From Thunnus maccoyii (taxonomy: Eukaryota; Chordata; Actinopteri; Scombriformes; Scombridae), in contig NC_056553.1 in NCBI RefSeq assembly GCF_910596095.1, forward strand, positions 25,120,725 through 25,184,724: a stretch of DNA of 64,000 nucleotides, written 5' to 3'. A program made the translations under genes and the position numbers. Below the pieces are notes generated by a model. The model did no database searches. It was not told where the DNA came from and worked only from the letters and a program-made list of their open reading frames with translations. Positions 42,541 through 54,860 of the stretch are shown piece by piece. The stretch's first letter is position 1. Every line of letters starts with the position of its first letter.

Positions 42541-44240
42541 CACAGAGTGCTACTAGGGATGTAACGGTATGTGTATTCGTCCCAAACATGGTTAAAAAAA
42601 AAAAAAATCACTCAGGTGGGGGACTTGAGTCACATGACTTGACTTCAGTCAGACTCAAGTTGCAAATTTGAGGACTTGAGACTTGCTAATATTACTAAAT
42701 GACTAATATTGATAAAAGACTCGACTTTACTTTGACTTGGTATTCATGACTTGAGACAGATGACTCGAAAGGACTTTACTTTTTTTTATTAAATATTTGC
42801 ATTTTTCTAGATATTGATAAAGTATGTTTTGTTTTTGAAACATGTTTGGGTGATTTCTAGTGCAATGCGCACAAACCTGGTAACCTTCTAGGACATGGCA
42901 GACCAGCAGAGGCCAACACAAGCAGATATCATGGAATGGACTAGTCCAAAAAATAATAAAATTTGGATTCAAGGATAAGGGTCCCTATTTTAACCGTGCA
43001 AGTGCAACGACAAGTGTAAGGTGGTAGTTCTTACAAGCACGGACTGTGTGGGTGTCTCCATGTGCACCTGCTATTTTGGTTCATGTGTGTGCAGCAGTGT
43101 AACATGCAGAAGGGCTGAGTGAAGGTGAACTTAGATGAGTAGGTGTGGTGATTATTAAATACTCTCTTAGCCAGTCACATCACTGCTCTCATAGCTCTGA
43201 AATAGTTGTGCCAATCACAGTTAAATATGATAACGACGGCTAAACAAACAGAAAACTTTTCTTCAGCAAATGTCTGGATGGTTCAGAGCATCACGACATC
43301 AACACACATCACCACAAATCTGCAGCCAAAGACAGATGGAGTAGTTTTTTTCACCAGTTAGTTACTATAATAACGATAGAAACAAAAAACTACAGAAATT
43401 GATTTGGTAAAGCTGTTTAAATGATTATATTGGACTGACGCTATTCCAGCAATAGGTCTAATGTATCTCAGCTTGTACATTGTCACATAGTTTAGTAATT
43501 AATGTTATACAACAGTGTTTGCACTGCAATGTGTTCAAGGATAAAACATGAAACACTACTGTTGCTTTACAATAAAGTACACAAAATTCTGAGTAGCTAC
43601 CAGGGAACAAATGATGATTGAATGAGGAACTAACTGCTACTAAACCATTAGTTAACAGGCAGTTCTTGAGTAACTGCTAATCAAATTCCATATAGAGTAG
43701 CTAATGACTAGTTAATGATTAGTTAATTGAGAAACAAGTGAGGAACGAATCAGGAACAATCTGATAATTGATGAATCGTTAACAAGTACTTCCCTAATAA
43801 TTCCTGATGGAGGAGATACAATTACTAGAGGACAGAATAAGAGATCCTATATTAATGAATCGTTATTGATCAGTTCATGAATATCTGTGCATTGATCACA
43901 CTGACCACTTTCCTCATGAGTCATTCTTGATTAACTCTGAACCAGCTGCTGAAATGCACAAAACTAAGAACTCCTTCATTACTAATTACTTAAATATTAG
44001 TTACTGTTTTTACATAATACTGAGTAGTTACTTAACTTTAGTTCCTTAACAAAAATCTGAGACAGCAGGATTCAAGTCACAGGTCATATGACTTGACTTG
44101 TGACTTGCTTGATCAGAGCAATAACTTGACTCGTCTTGCTTGATTCTCACCACAGTAACTTGGCCCTTGCTTGAGACTTGAAGGTTAAGGCTTAAGACTT
44201 ACTTGTGACTTGCACATGTGTGACTTACATGGCATCACTG
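42541..44240. mobile_element. Composite GACTTG-rich transposon with internal repeats
   Basis: Two segments (about 42,615-42,790 and 44,068-44,235) are built of reiterated GACTTGA / ACTTGAGAC words known from a teleost DNA-transposon repeat. They bracket about 1.27 kb. That interior holds a 'GTCCCTATTTTAACCGTGCA' repeat (about 42,978-43,100) and a block of reiterated 'AGGAAC' and 'AGTTAATGATTAGTTAATTG' phrases (43,615-44,055). I read this as one element with later insertions. It has no transposase codons. Confidence 0.5.
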
Positions 44241-44590
44241 AACTATAGCATGCTCATGGGTGTATGCTAGCTAGCTTTGCCAAGGTAGCCTGGTTACCTT
44301 GTAGAGTTGCTGCCGTCAGAATGAGAAATAAGAGACCTATGAACACTGACTGAGTGCAACGCTATTATTATAATATGCTCCGTTATCTCTGTAGTGAAAC
44401 AATAATCATGTCTCCCAGTCCTGCTCGCCTCTCTGTGACTGTCGGCTTTTCACTCTGCCTCTGAGTAAAGCCATTCAGAACAACTATCTGAGGTGGTCAA
44501 ACAGCACGTTGTAAAAAACAGTTCTGAGAGAGAAAAATGTAGAAAAATGTAGCTAAAAAGTTTCAAATAGTGGTCTGGTCCATCCGTTAC
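44241..44590. other. Unassigned sequence
   Basis: Contains the inverted repeat CAAGGTA-GCCTGGT-TACCTTG at 44,281-44,301. No gene recognised. Confidence 0.4.
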
Positions 44591-44700
44591 CTTTTTTTTT
44601 TTAATTTAACCAATATTTAACCAGGAAGTCCCTTGAGATTGAAATCTTTTTTCCGAGGGAGACCTGGCCAAGACAGCACACCAGTTACAGTTTAAGTAGA
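44591..44700 (-). mobile_element. LINE-like 3' tail
   Basis: The minus strand reads 'TGGCCAGGTCTCCCTCGGAA', 'AGATTTCAATCTCAAGGGAC' and 'TTCCTGGTTAAATATTGGTT', then an A-rich run. This is a common teleost non-LTR retroelement terminus (GGTCTCCCTTG...ATCTCAATGGGAC...CTGGTTAAATAAAGG). Confidence 0.65.
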
Positions 44701-44823
44701 AATAAATCAACAGATAGGGAAGACAAACATCAAATACAGACTAAATCCAGCTTAAATAAGGCAGTTGCAATTCTCAGTTACATGGACTTTTACATGGCCT
44801 TAAATTTTTCCATCCAGCAGGGT

Positions 44824-44880
44824 GTTACTGTTGTAGCTGCTGGAGGTGGAGCTAGTTTCAAATACTTTATGTACAGTTAG
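44824..44880. repeat. 57-bp fragment of the 10,671-10,979 element
   Basis: Identical to 10,913-10,969 except for two substitutions. No other part of that element is present. Confidence 0.85.
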
Positions 44881-46089
44881 ACCATAAATCAGCACATAAC
44901 AACTGTCAGCAGGTGTCTTGACTCCTTGAAACAAACAGAAAGTTTTTCTTTTCCACTGCAGCAACTAAACTGTTTCAGTAAAAGTTTTGGCCAATGAGCC
45001 ATTGTTGGATGTTTACCTTTTTCAAAATAAAAGACCAAGATGTTATTTTCTACCCTTCTTTTTTTCTGTTGTTCCGAAATCATTACCGAACTGTGACGCC
45101 AGAACTGCCAGAACATACTGAACTGTAGATTTTGTGTACTGTTTTAATATTCTGGAGTTGTATTGGCTTGCTGATTTTAAACAACTTTTATGTATAAGGT
45201 AGTTTAAGGTAGTGATTTGCTTTTGATTTTATACATAATCTGTATTTTTTGAGATCCACCAAGCCACTAAATGTCAGAGCCTTCAAAAGCGTACATAGGT
45301 GATTTAGTGTTATGTAAAGGTCAAAAATGAACCAGCAGAAGGTGAGATTTTCTGACTTTTAGTTCGTAGTGTGAGACAAGCTCCAAAATACAAAACAAAT
45401 ATTCAATTATTACACCCTCCATGTTGAGAAAATGCCCCCGTTCTTCAAACTCCACACCCCTAGTCAAGATACATTTGATGTCTCAAGCCCAATTTGAGAT
45501 CAACCAGATGACTTCAACAGGGGTCATTTTCTCAGACTTGACAACAGTTCCTCCAGAACCACTGACAACATTATGCAACTGTTTTCACATGCAGAGTACT
45601 AACAACGATCTTCATGTGTAAAATTCGTTGTGTGTCCCTTTAACAGAACAAACTCATGCTTTGCAGTCAAACATCATTCAAAACTGTTTATTTTTAATTC
45701 TAGTACAAATGCCGAAGTTTCCAAAGATACCAAATATGTCAGGTTGAATTTTGGGGAATCGTGTGTAAAATGATGCACAAGACATATAGAATACTTCCAC
45801 TGAAGTGTTGGGTGTGAATATAGCTTAGAGCTGGAACATGATGACACACACCCAGACACACTTACATGATACTGTGACACAGTGTAGAATAAAATGTTTT
45901 TTCCAGCCTTAAAGATAATTTACGGGAAACAAAAGGGAAAGCAGAAACTTGATTGAACTTATGGTGTTTGAAAGGTTACACCCTGAGATCAGATCCTGCG
46001 CTGATGATGAGGATGGTGATTGAGTGTTGAAGTCTAGTTTTGTAGCTGCAGTTATATTTGTCACCAGCAGAGGGAGCTCTGGCTATATA
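44881..46089. other. Unassigned sequence
   Basis: No gene or repeat recognised. The ORFs here are short and lack domains. Confidence 0.4.
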
Positions 46090-46109
46090 TTGACTGCAGA
46101 AACTGGCGG

Positions 46110-46262
46110 GGTGTGTGTGTACTTATGCGTGTACTTGTGTGTCTGAACCTATAACCATGCCTACATGTCCGTGTGTGTGCACGACTGTATGGAAATTTCG
46201 ACATGCTGTGTTGTGTGTGTGTGTGTGTGTGTGTGACTGCTTTTGTGTGTGTGTGTGTGTAT
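46110..46262. repeat. Cluster of interrupted (GT)n tracts
   Basis: GT runs at about 46,111-46,120, 46,213-46,233 and 46,245-46,260. They generate the 104- and 88-codon frames in this area, which are not genes. Confidence 0.9.
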
Positions 46263-47999
46263 GAGGCAGAGGGAGGAGGGAATGCTTGGAACCAGTCCAA
46301 CACAGTAATACCTTTACTTTTGGCCAATTCTCCCAGCAGCCCAGAGAGAGAGAGAGAGGTTGCTTTATGCTTGCCGTCAGCCGGTTTCCATGACGATAAT
46401 AACCATAACCAGATTTTTATTCCTGTTCGGTCGGCTCCATGTGTGTTCTGTGTGAGTACATATGTGTGTCCAGGTTATCTTAATTAGCTCAAATGTAAAG
46501 CTGGGCATTCAAATATAATTAAATCGTCAAACTGAAGTGTGTGAGTTGGAAATTAATTTTTAATAAGTGTAATGAATTTTTTAAAAAGCTCTATGGCCGT
46601 GGTGTTGTGGTCAAAAAATCAAAATGAGAGAGAATTATTGCAGGGAACTATTGATAGGATGAATGGTAAGGATAAAAAAAAAAAAGATAAATGGCAGCTT
46701 TTGTAAGTGCATCAACATCCAAATAACATGCATGTGATGTATTTGCATAAATACTATGGGAAAGAATCCTGTCATACATCAGGCACCATCTTACAATAAG
46801 CAGGATCCAGTCTGTAAAATGTAACATATCCGGTTGTGTTTTACTGCTGTGATTCCTGTTGTAGAGACAGTCGTTAATATAACAGATGAAATAAAAATCA
46901 TGAGATAGTGTGACCCAGGCTGTCTCTTTTTGGCTTTTGCTACTTCTTGACAGTCTTGAATGCTGGTATCAGTGTGTGTGCAGAGGGTTACTGTACACTT
47001 ATTGAAATCCTATTTAATACTTTTAAAGACCTTTTGAAGACAAAGACAAATTAAATACTCTGCACAACAGAATGAATGCTCAATGCCAAAGCTGAGCGAT
47101 ATGTTTTAAATCAATGAAAATATTAACAAGGATATTCTTCTGGTATTGTTACGTATCTCCACATGACAAATATATAATTACATGCAAAATAATCCAAATA
47201 TAATAATCAATAAACTGTGCTCCACTGGTATGCATTACATGAAACAAAAGCCTTTAATAACTCATTTTCTTAGCTTTAAATTACAATTTGCTTGGAATCC
47301 TTCATTTGGACAATAGTAATGTGTGAAATGATAAAGCAATATACAATATTATTATCCCTAGTGCTCATGAATACTGACAGGACTGTCATAGTCATCTCAG
47401 TCTAAGACTGAACACTGTCAAGTTCAACAGTGAGTCCAACAGAGCTTTAAACTGAGACAAGACCAACAAAAATAGCCCTATTCCAAGACGCAGCTTTAAT
47501 CAGCATCTATTCAGTGTTTTTTTATTCTGTTATGTCAGATTTAATATATATAAGTATAAAGATTACTCAGGACAGTACACTTGTTTTATACTGTACATCT
47601 TGAAATCATGAGTGGCATATTTTCTGATGTATTGCAAACAAAGTCTGGTAATCTTCCTCTAAATCCAGGTGACCACATAAAAACAACTCATAAAATAAAT
47701 GACTTATTTTACTTTGTCTTGTCTTCCTAAACGGAGGCATCAGAATGTGAATGCTTACGATGCTTATGTCACACATTCATTTATCAAACTAAAACACAAA
47801 TGTGTTTCCTGTAACCATAATACCACTTCTGCTGAATCATTACAATAAATGGTAGACCAGGCTCAGATTGCACAAAAATGCATTGACTAATTGCCAACTG
47901 GACGTTACTCACACTATAATCATCACATGCAACACAATATGATGATCATCATGACAGAACACACCAAACATTTACCTGCACACACACAAGCTACCTCGC
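46263..47999. other. Unassigned sequence
   Basis: 46,280-46,450 is repeat-free with 'GCCGTCAGCCGGTTTCCATG' and 'CGATAATAACCATAACC'. The rest is AT-rich. No gene recognised. Confidence 0.4.
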
Positions 48000-48335
48000 G
48001 CTAATGAGAGCTCCCCCTCTCCTCTTTATCTGTCCAGTAAGACTTAATAAGGTTGTTATTGAAATCAGTTTCAGCAGTTCTGGACATATTTGCACTTTCA
48101 TCCTTTTTTAACAATCAAACTCATCAGAAACACCTACTAAGTGGTTGCCAATTAAAAGACTCCTCTCCTCCTCTTAGTCACTATGTGGCACACATTTGGC
48201 CATTGTGGCTCCGCACCAAAGAAAGATTCTCACAAATATCAAACAAAGACTTTGCTTGCGTATTACACAAAGACCTCTGTAATTATCTCACTTTCATTTG
48301 CGCAGATGGTGTTTTAAGAAATTGCAGAGCCTTTT
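48000..48335. promoter_or_regulatory. Candidate conserved noncoding element (sequence impression only)
   Basis: Repeat-free block with 'CGCGCTAATGAGAGC', 'AATATCAAACAAAGACTTTG' (TCF-like CAAAG), 'GCGTATTACACAAAGACC' and 'CTGTAATTATCTCAC'. A 95-codon plus-strand frame starts at a non-ATG codon and has no recognised domain. Confidence 0.22.
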
Positions 48336-48990
48336 TTTGAAAAATGAAACAATATATCTATGAACTGTTTTATCAGATTCAGTGAGAACCAGTGGGGGCT
48401 GAGTGCAACAGACAGGGTAGAGAAGTACTGAGAGATAGACTAACAGATTGATGGTTTTGGATTTTTGGTCTTTTCATGGTGTTCAGTCACAATAAGAAAA
48501 ATGTAGAATAAGTCCAGCCTCATTCTTAATATGCAGTAGTGGGTATAGTTAATCGAACCATCCTTCAGTTGCCATATGTGGATATTGAGAGCAGTGCATG
48601 TTTTTCTAGGTCCGTTCATTCTGAACATTCTGTCATATTGGCATTATGTTTCCCTTCTCAAACACCTTCTACTACTAAAGAAGTTGCATACAGGATCAGG
48701 CTGCTGTGTCAGCAAACAGATAAATCAGACTGACTGGAGAGACTTCCTCCTCTTCCCTGTTGGTGGACTGAGACACGTGTTAAAGATGAAGATTTTCATG
48801 TGTGTGAACTGTGCTAAATGTGAAAGTGGCCTCTGCAAAGCCTCACACTGCTTATATTGGATATCAAACAGTGAGCTCCCTCACATCCTGCATGATTGAA
48901 GCGGCATATGCATAGCCCCGTATGCCTGATAAGCAACAAGAAAAAGAAGACCGAGACGCATCCGGATGCAGCCGTACATCAGAATGCACA
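48336..48990. other. Unassigned sequence
   Basis: No gene recognised. The overlapping plus-strand ORFs at 48,539-48,899 lack any known domain. Confidence 0.4.
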
Positions 48991-48999
48991 CTCATGTAC

Positions 49000-49132
49000 G
49001 CACACCCACACACACATACACAATGGACAAACATCCAAGCAACGGGGAAAGATGTTGAAAGCAGCGCGGATACACACTCAGACACACACACACACACAGA
49101 GACACAAACACACACACATACACACAGTGCCA
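49000..49132. repeat. Interrupted (CA)n tracts
   Basis: CA-rich segments at 49,000-49,022 and 49,072-49,130 with GA and TA interruptions. Long ORFs of 104-181 codons on both strands run through them and are artefacts. Confidence 0.9.
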
Positions 49133-49282
49133 GGCAGGTCTTGCAGCACATCACAGGGTCAGCGGCACACATCGGCATGGATTATCACACTGTCACACTC
49201 CGCCTCACGCCAACGGATAACAAGCTGCAGACAGACGTCCACTGGGGGAGAAGGGGGAGGCAGCAAAAGAGAAGAGTGTGGA

Positions 49283-49298
49283 GGGGGGGGGGGGGGGG
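49283..49298 (+). repeat. G16 homopolymer in a purine-rich tract
   Basis: Sixteen consecutive G lie within a purine-rich tract from about 49,240 to 49,318. It could form a G-quadruplex or be a length-error site in assembly. Confidence 0.9.
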
Positions 49299-50424
49299 CA
49301 GGAGAGGAAGAAAAACAACACATTGCTTTACGCTCCCAGTGTGTGTATCTTTGGTGTGCACTCAGAATTCTTTGTGTTTTTTGTGGCTGTGAATGCGTGT
49401 CCCCTAGCATTAGCATGCAACATCGTGCCTCATACCTTTAATGCATCTTTCATCATGCGTGTTTTTGCTCATTGTGAGCCAAATGAAGGAGTGTGAATGG
49501 AAGTGAATATGAGGCTTATTATGGTCTGCGCTGCTGATCCTGTACGGGCTCTGCTGAATGAATATTACATGGAACACACCTTCAGTTTTTAACAGCTAAC
49601 GCCATGGGATGCATGTAATATTCAACACAGCCTGTCAAAGGGGATAAAACGCCCTTTGCCAACCTGTACATAGCATCTTTATTGATACACACACAAACAA
49701 ACACACACACATGAGAAATGTCTGCACACACATACTAACCATACAACACAAAACATCCACCCACAGCCCCTTCGATCAAGTAAATAATAGTGTTGCCAGA
49801 TGTGAAGCTGTCTCTAATATGGAGCAGTGGGGCCGAAGCAGCACCTGACATGTATGCTGCTGTAGTATAGTTTACTGCTGGATTACTATGATATATTTGG
49901 GCTGCAAAGTTTAAGACACTACACTGGCTGTCTGTGGGGAAATCTTAAAGGAACAGTATAACAAGAGACCGCTGAGACAGGCTGTAATCAGAGACAGGCC
50001 TGTGATTCTAATTCCTTGTGTTTTATGATGCTATTTTATCATACTTTAGTAAGTAGACATTGTTTTATGATCAGCTCCCATTTGCCATGGTCATTTCTTG
50101 TTTGCTGTTAATGCTAACTTAACATTCTTGTATAAGTTTCACATTTTTATTTAAGATTTTTGTAGGATTACATTGCTTTTTTGTCTTCAGCAACATATCT
50201 GCTCTGCAATCACTTGTCCTGTGTTTTCCTATGAGAAAAAAAAAAAATCAGAAACCAATTTTGCATTCAATCAATGGAATACTGCAGTAACTATCTATCA
50301 TAGTCATAACAGACGGTCACACTGAGCCTGATAGCATCCGGTTACACAACAGAGCCAGACTCTGAACAACAACAGACATTAGCTTTCCTGCTGAAGTCTC
50401 CTTCTTATCCATTGTGGAAATTTC
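49299..50424. other. Unassigned; possible constrained block at 49,500-49,680
   Basis: 49,500-49,680 is repeat-free ('GGCTTATTATGGTCTGCGCT', 'GCCATGGGATGCATGTAATA', 'AAGGGGATAAAACGCCC'). A CA-rich patch lies at 49,687-49,712. Nothing else recognised. Confidence 0.3.
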
Positions 50425-51227
50425 TGTAATAAAGATGGATTCACAAATAGTGAGTTGTCTTTCACAGTTTTATTACACACATATGGATACGGGACTCAGA
50501 GTCTAATTTAGACAAAGAGACCCAGAGTGAAGTCAGGCACATACATATATAGTCATAGCCACGCCCACCACTGAATGCTATACAACACTCTGTGATATAC
50601 AGTCTTGGCAATAAATTGTACAACAGTTGGCCCTTTGTTCATTCCTTATTAGTCCCTTTCTAGCAGAGTTCTTCCTCCCCATCAATTTGCCAGGAACTAA
50701 AAGTTGAAGGTCAGACCACACAGTTTTGCCTCAGCACATTCTCACATGAAAGTTATACAAGTTTAAAAAGTTTCACTGTACATACACATCTACATAAGTA
50801 CAAGCATGTGAATCATAAAACAGTATAACATAAGTGTAAAAAGTTCCATTACATTATCTAACTTACAAACATGAACACACGTCTTGTCCTGCAGCTTGTT
50901 GAACGAGCCACCGGACATTAAACATTAACTGAGGAAAAGTGCAACGCTAACATCAGTTAGCAGGCTAGATACCGAATTAGCTGCTCAGCTGCAGCACATT
51001 AATCAGCATGTAAACATACGTGCAAAGACTTGTTAGCTTCAGTACCACTGCTAACAACACAGTCTGTCCATGACATGTAGCTACAGCAGTTTGTTTCCTC
51101 TGTCTCTTATTCCCTACGGTTTAACACTGTGTGTTCATCCACAGCACACTGAAAATTTCCAACTTTATTTCCAACCAAACTTTATTTGAAAGGAAAAATG
51201 AAAGTAAGCACACCCATAATGCTAACA
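50425..51227 (-). mobile_element. Solo LTR of a second family (about 800 bp)
   Basis: The minus strand starts TGTTAGCATTATGGG (51,227) and ends CATCTTTATTACA (50,425). It carries a TATA-like ACTATATATGTATG (about 50,540-50,555) and 'GTGTAATAAAACTG' (about 50,467) ahead of a 40-50 base tail, the U3-R-U5 order of an LTR. The flanking ATTTC and ATCCC match at only 3 of 5 positions, so the limits are provisional. No internal region adjoins it. Confidence 0.5.
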
Positions 51228-51480
51228 ATCCCTCACTGCACAGGTAGGTTAAAGCTGAAGCAGGAAGTGGGTCTGTAACCTGTGATGGATGTTTACAGCA
51301 GACACTTTGGGTAATGATTTTACCGTCTACATTTGTTTACACTTCAAAATAAATGAGTCTAACCTGAGGGTTTGTTTACAACCTGGCAGATCATCTACTA
51401 CTCGTGTTTCTTGACACACCTGACTTTTTTAGCAATGTTGTTGCATTTCCAGATCTCAGCAATTACCTTGGTGAGTACAG
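51228..51480. other. Unassigned sequence
   Basis: No feature recognised. The 187-codon frame at 51,404-51,967 starts at a non-ATG codon and reads through the repeat that follows. Confidence 0.4.
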
Positions 51481-51489
51481 TGTTGTCAT

Positions 51490-51700
51490 AATTGATAGAA
51501 ATGATGATGAGAACTATGAAAACAAAACCCAATCCGTAATAAATGGCACAATTGTAGTTTTATGGGGGGGGGTTATGTGCCAGACTATTTCTTTGCCGGG
51601 AGCAGTGATTACCTGGAGTCTCCACCGGTTGCTTGGCAACCTCATAGTGACAACAAGACTCCAGGAAGTCTTGTCTCCTGCTTCTCCAAAGCTGCTCACA
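51490..51700. mobile_element. Hairpin-bearing teleost repeat
   Basis: 'GATGAGAACTATGAAAACAA', 'TTATGTGCCAGACTATTTCT', 'GCCGGGAGCAGTGATTACCT' and 'GGAGTCTCCACCGGTTGC' match a repeat seen widely in fish. GGAGTCT (51,615) and AGACTCC (about 51,657) pair across a stem that includes GGTTGC-TTG-GCAACC (51,626-51,640). It has no coding sequence. Confidence 0.55.
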
Positions 51701-52029
51701 AGTGACCCTGCTGGTAAGCCTCCAACCTCTCTAGCAGAAAAGCAGCCTCACATTATGATCAGCTCACACACACACTTGCACAGGATCGGTTTTTCCTTCT
51801 TTTGTTCCTTCATTTGTAGTCATCTGTTTTTGTATTTTTTGTATCCTGTATTTTTGAAAGCTGCAGAGATCAGACTGGGAGAATATCTCATTCTCTCTGT
51901 CTCCCTCTCTCTGTCGCTCTTCGTTAGCAGAGCAGATGGTGTGAGTGAGCAGGCCGGTCATTTCTAAATCAATAGCCGGGCACATGGGAGTCACTGTGTG
52001 TATTTGGAAAAAACACATACACTGTAGCG
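51701..52029. other. Unassigned sequence
   Basis: T- and TC-rich; no gene recognised. Confidence 0.4.
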
Positions 52030-52212
52030 CGTGCACACACACACACACACACACACACAAAGAGGCATTTCCAAGTGCACACCCACTGTCCACAAACGCA
52101 CAAAAACGCACAAGAAACACCAAAAAAACACACACACATCGAAATAAATACATACACATCCACAGACACATGCACACACACAAGTTATTTCTGCACACTC
52201 ACACACACACCA
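52030..52212. repeat. CA-rich region with (CA)n core
   Basis: Pure CA at 52,034-52,060, followed by degenerate ACAC/AAACGC repeats to 52,212. Frames of 70-144 codons here on both strands are repeat artefacts. Confidence 0.92.
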
Positions 52213-53139
52213 AATGGGAGGTAGAAGGAGAAGAAACGAGGGAAAGAGATGAAGAGTAAACCAATAGCCCTGCAGCTTATTTCTGGAGACAAGCTGTTGT
52301 TTAATATGACTGCAGCAGACGTCGGCCCCACGACAATCATTTAAACCTCCAGAGCCTGCTAGACTGAAGGAGATGCAAGTATCTCTCTTTTTTCCCTCTG
52401 TTCTCATATGTTACAGTGCTTTTCTTGTCCTCTCTCTCTATCTCTCATACCTTCCCCTTTCTCTCTTTCTCCGCGAATAGCAGCAGAAGCTGGAGGTGGT
52501 GGAAACATATTAATGCTTCATTAAGGTCATAATCCACACCTGTTGTTGTCCACTTCTTTTGTGAAATGATGACTGTCAGTAAGATACAAAGCAAAAAAAA
52601 AGAAAACAAAGAAACAGTCTGAAAACTCTGAAGCCTTCCGTGGTTTTATTCTCTGCTCCAGATGCTTCTTATTTGTTGGCAACATGTTGTCTTGAGTTGC
52701 TATTTTGCAGATTCCTCAGGGAGTGCTGTACACTCTTTTCATTGTTTGGTTTGATTCGGATTTAAAAGAACATGTTTGCTTGTTGATTTTGTGGTCTATG
52801 AGGACATATATTATTTAGTCATCCATGTGTCCCACATAGCTTGTTGGCTCTTGTACTTTTTATGTTGAGAGACTGTTGGTTCCTAGCCCCGTTTGGGACT
52901 GTCTCATACCAGGAAGAAAATATTAGACAGCTGTGTGTTGCTCTTACAGTAATAGGTGATGAGGAAGTTTACCCACCGTATATTTACCAAACCATTCCTG
53001 TAGAACTCAGCTCAAAATATGTTCTCTTGCTAAAGTGAATCATATTGTTTGAAAAGGCTTCCAATAAAGCTTAAATCTTACCTTTTAGGGGTTTGTACAT
53101 GGATGTTTTCAAATAAGGCATCTGCTTTGTCAGCTCATT
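52213..53139. other. Unassigned sequence
   Basis: No gene or repeat recognised. A 65-codon plus frame at 52,841-53,038 has no known domain. Confidence 0.4.
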
Positions 53140-53700
53140 ACAGCCTCCTGTAGCCAATGGGAAGAACACACCCATTGCAGTTGCGGTAGGCTCTGGTACT
53201 AATCAATGTGGAAGTGCCTTAAACCTGCATCCTCTGTAATGGCCAGCAGGGGCGACTCCACTGGCTCCAAGATGAAACCTGATTGTATAAAAGTCTATGA
53301 GAAAATGATCCTACTTCTCACTCGATCTATTACCACAGTAAACACTTTCCTAATGAGTTTATGGTCTCATATGGTCTAGTTTCAAGTTTTCTTCAATACA
53401 GCATGATGTTCATTTTGTAAATTATGGCCCCATTTAGAGTAAAATAGATGATAAAGCAGGGTATGCTTTAGGGCGTGGCTACCTTGTGATTGACAAGTCA
53501 CTACCATGGCGATGTGTGAGCTCCTCCCCAGCTCCGCGCTCTTGTCCAAATATGGTCATGTCTCATCACTTCTGTCTCCAAAAAACCAAGATGATGATGG
53601 TCAAAATGCCAAACTCGAGGCTTCAAAACGAGAGTCCAAAAACCAATGGGTGACATCATGGTGGCTATGTCCAATATTTTTATACAGTTTATGGTACTAA
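53140..53700 (+). repeat. High-copy teleost interspersed repeat, about 560 bp
   Basis: 'CAGCAGGGGCGACTCCACTG', 'AAAAGTCTATGAGAAAATGA', 'CTACTTCTCACTCGATCTAT', 'TAGGGCGTGGCTACCTTGTG', 'ATTGACAAGTCACTACCATG' and 'AACCAATGGGTGACATCATG' are phrases of a repeat scattered through many percomorph genomes. It is often transcribed in UTRs and has no open frame of its own. I do not know its formal name. Confidence 0.75.
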
Positions 53701-54780
53701 CTGAGAATGGCTGTTGCAGTGCTTTTTTTTTTACCTCTCATCAGCCACAAGGAGCAGCAATGAGCCCAATTCAGCTGTTCATACTTGTAGAGGCCACACA
53801 AAGATGTGATTTGTGGTTTATTGTAGTTTCAAACAATATGGTTCACTTTCACAAAACAAAAGGCTTCAAGGATGAGGATGTTTTCTAATTTCATGGTAAT
53901 GCTTTAGCATAAAGAATGGTGAGTAATAGTAGGCCACTAGAATTATCAGTTATAAGACTGCTATACAGTATTAGTGATTATACGTAGTAGTGGGTTTGCC
54001 CTTTAGGCCATGAAATTTGTTGAGCACAATAGGTGACAAATGAAAGTAAAACCCAACACAGAGCCTGTTAGTAAGGTCCAGAACAGCTTCAGTGCTCTTG
54101 ACTTAGATCAAGTGTGAGGAACTCTGATGAGCAGCATTCTTCCAAAAGATATTCCTCAACATTAGAACCACCCACCTGGCATTTTCAATTGCATCTCACT
54201 CTGTTAAAATAAAATCTCTATATCTCTCAGTTCTTCTCCTGAAATGGGTTTATTAATCATCTAGTGAATTATAGGGAGTATGTAGTAAAAAGAAAAAAAA
54301 AAATCATTCATACCTCGAACCACAGAGGGGTCATTTTTACCCCTCATAGAAACCTCTGTATGATGCCCCGCTCAACATTTGTGCCACGTCCAGTTGCTTA
54401 GCAACACCCATTGTTTAGACGTCTTTTGATAAGCAGGCTGACATATCATGAGCTAGAGCTAGCTAGATTTGATAGAGGAAGAATTGCAGTGTAAAAGTGC
54501 GCAAAAACAAAACAATGAAAATGTGCATGAAGTGCCCATACAGTGTGTGGACAGTGCACCATGAAAGTCTACATCATTGTGAATGGTGTGCGTGTACCTT
54601 TCTTGTTGAAAGGGTGGGCAAGTCACAATTCTTTGACTTGGTAAGAAAATGCCTGCAATTCTGTTGCTGCATATACCAAGAGCTTATCTGGGAATTTTAC
54701 GGATACATTCCCTCATCATCTCCTTGCAGTTTTCATGCATGACTTCAGTGCTCTTGACTGTATAGTCGCTGTGGCAGCTT
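53701..54780. other. Unassigned sequence
   Basis: A GTTGCTTAGCAAC palindrome lies at 54,393-54,405. No gene recognised. The 80- and 81-codon ORFs have no known domain. Confidence 0.4.
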
Positions 54781-54860
54781 TGACTTACATATTGTAAATA
54801 AGACACTGTTCTTAATGTCTTGACTGGTAAAATAAAGGTTAAATAAATAAAACATTTTGC
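54781..54860 (+). mobile_element. LINE/SINE-like 3' tail
   Basis: 'GACTGGTAAAATAAAGGTTA' and 'AATAAATAAAAC' match the terminus of a teleost non-LTR retroelement (CTGGTTAAATAAAGGTTAAATAAA), in the opposite orientation to that at 44,591. Confidence 0.5.

Noticed and set aside
48896-49441. Overlapping 156-181 codon frames on the plus strand and 104 codons on the minus strand
   Set aside because: All run through CA/GT repeats, giving low-complexity Thr-His or Val-Cys proteins.
51404-51967. 187-codon plus-strand open frame
   Set aside because: It starts at a non-ATG codon and reads through a known hairpin repeat and a TC-rich stretch. No domain.
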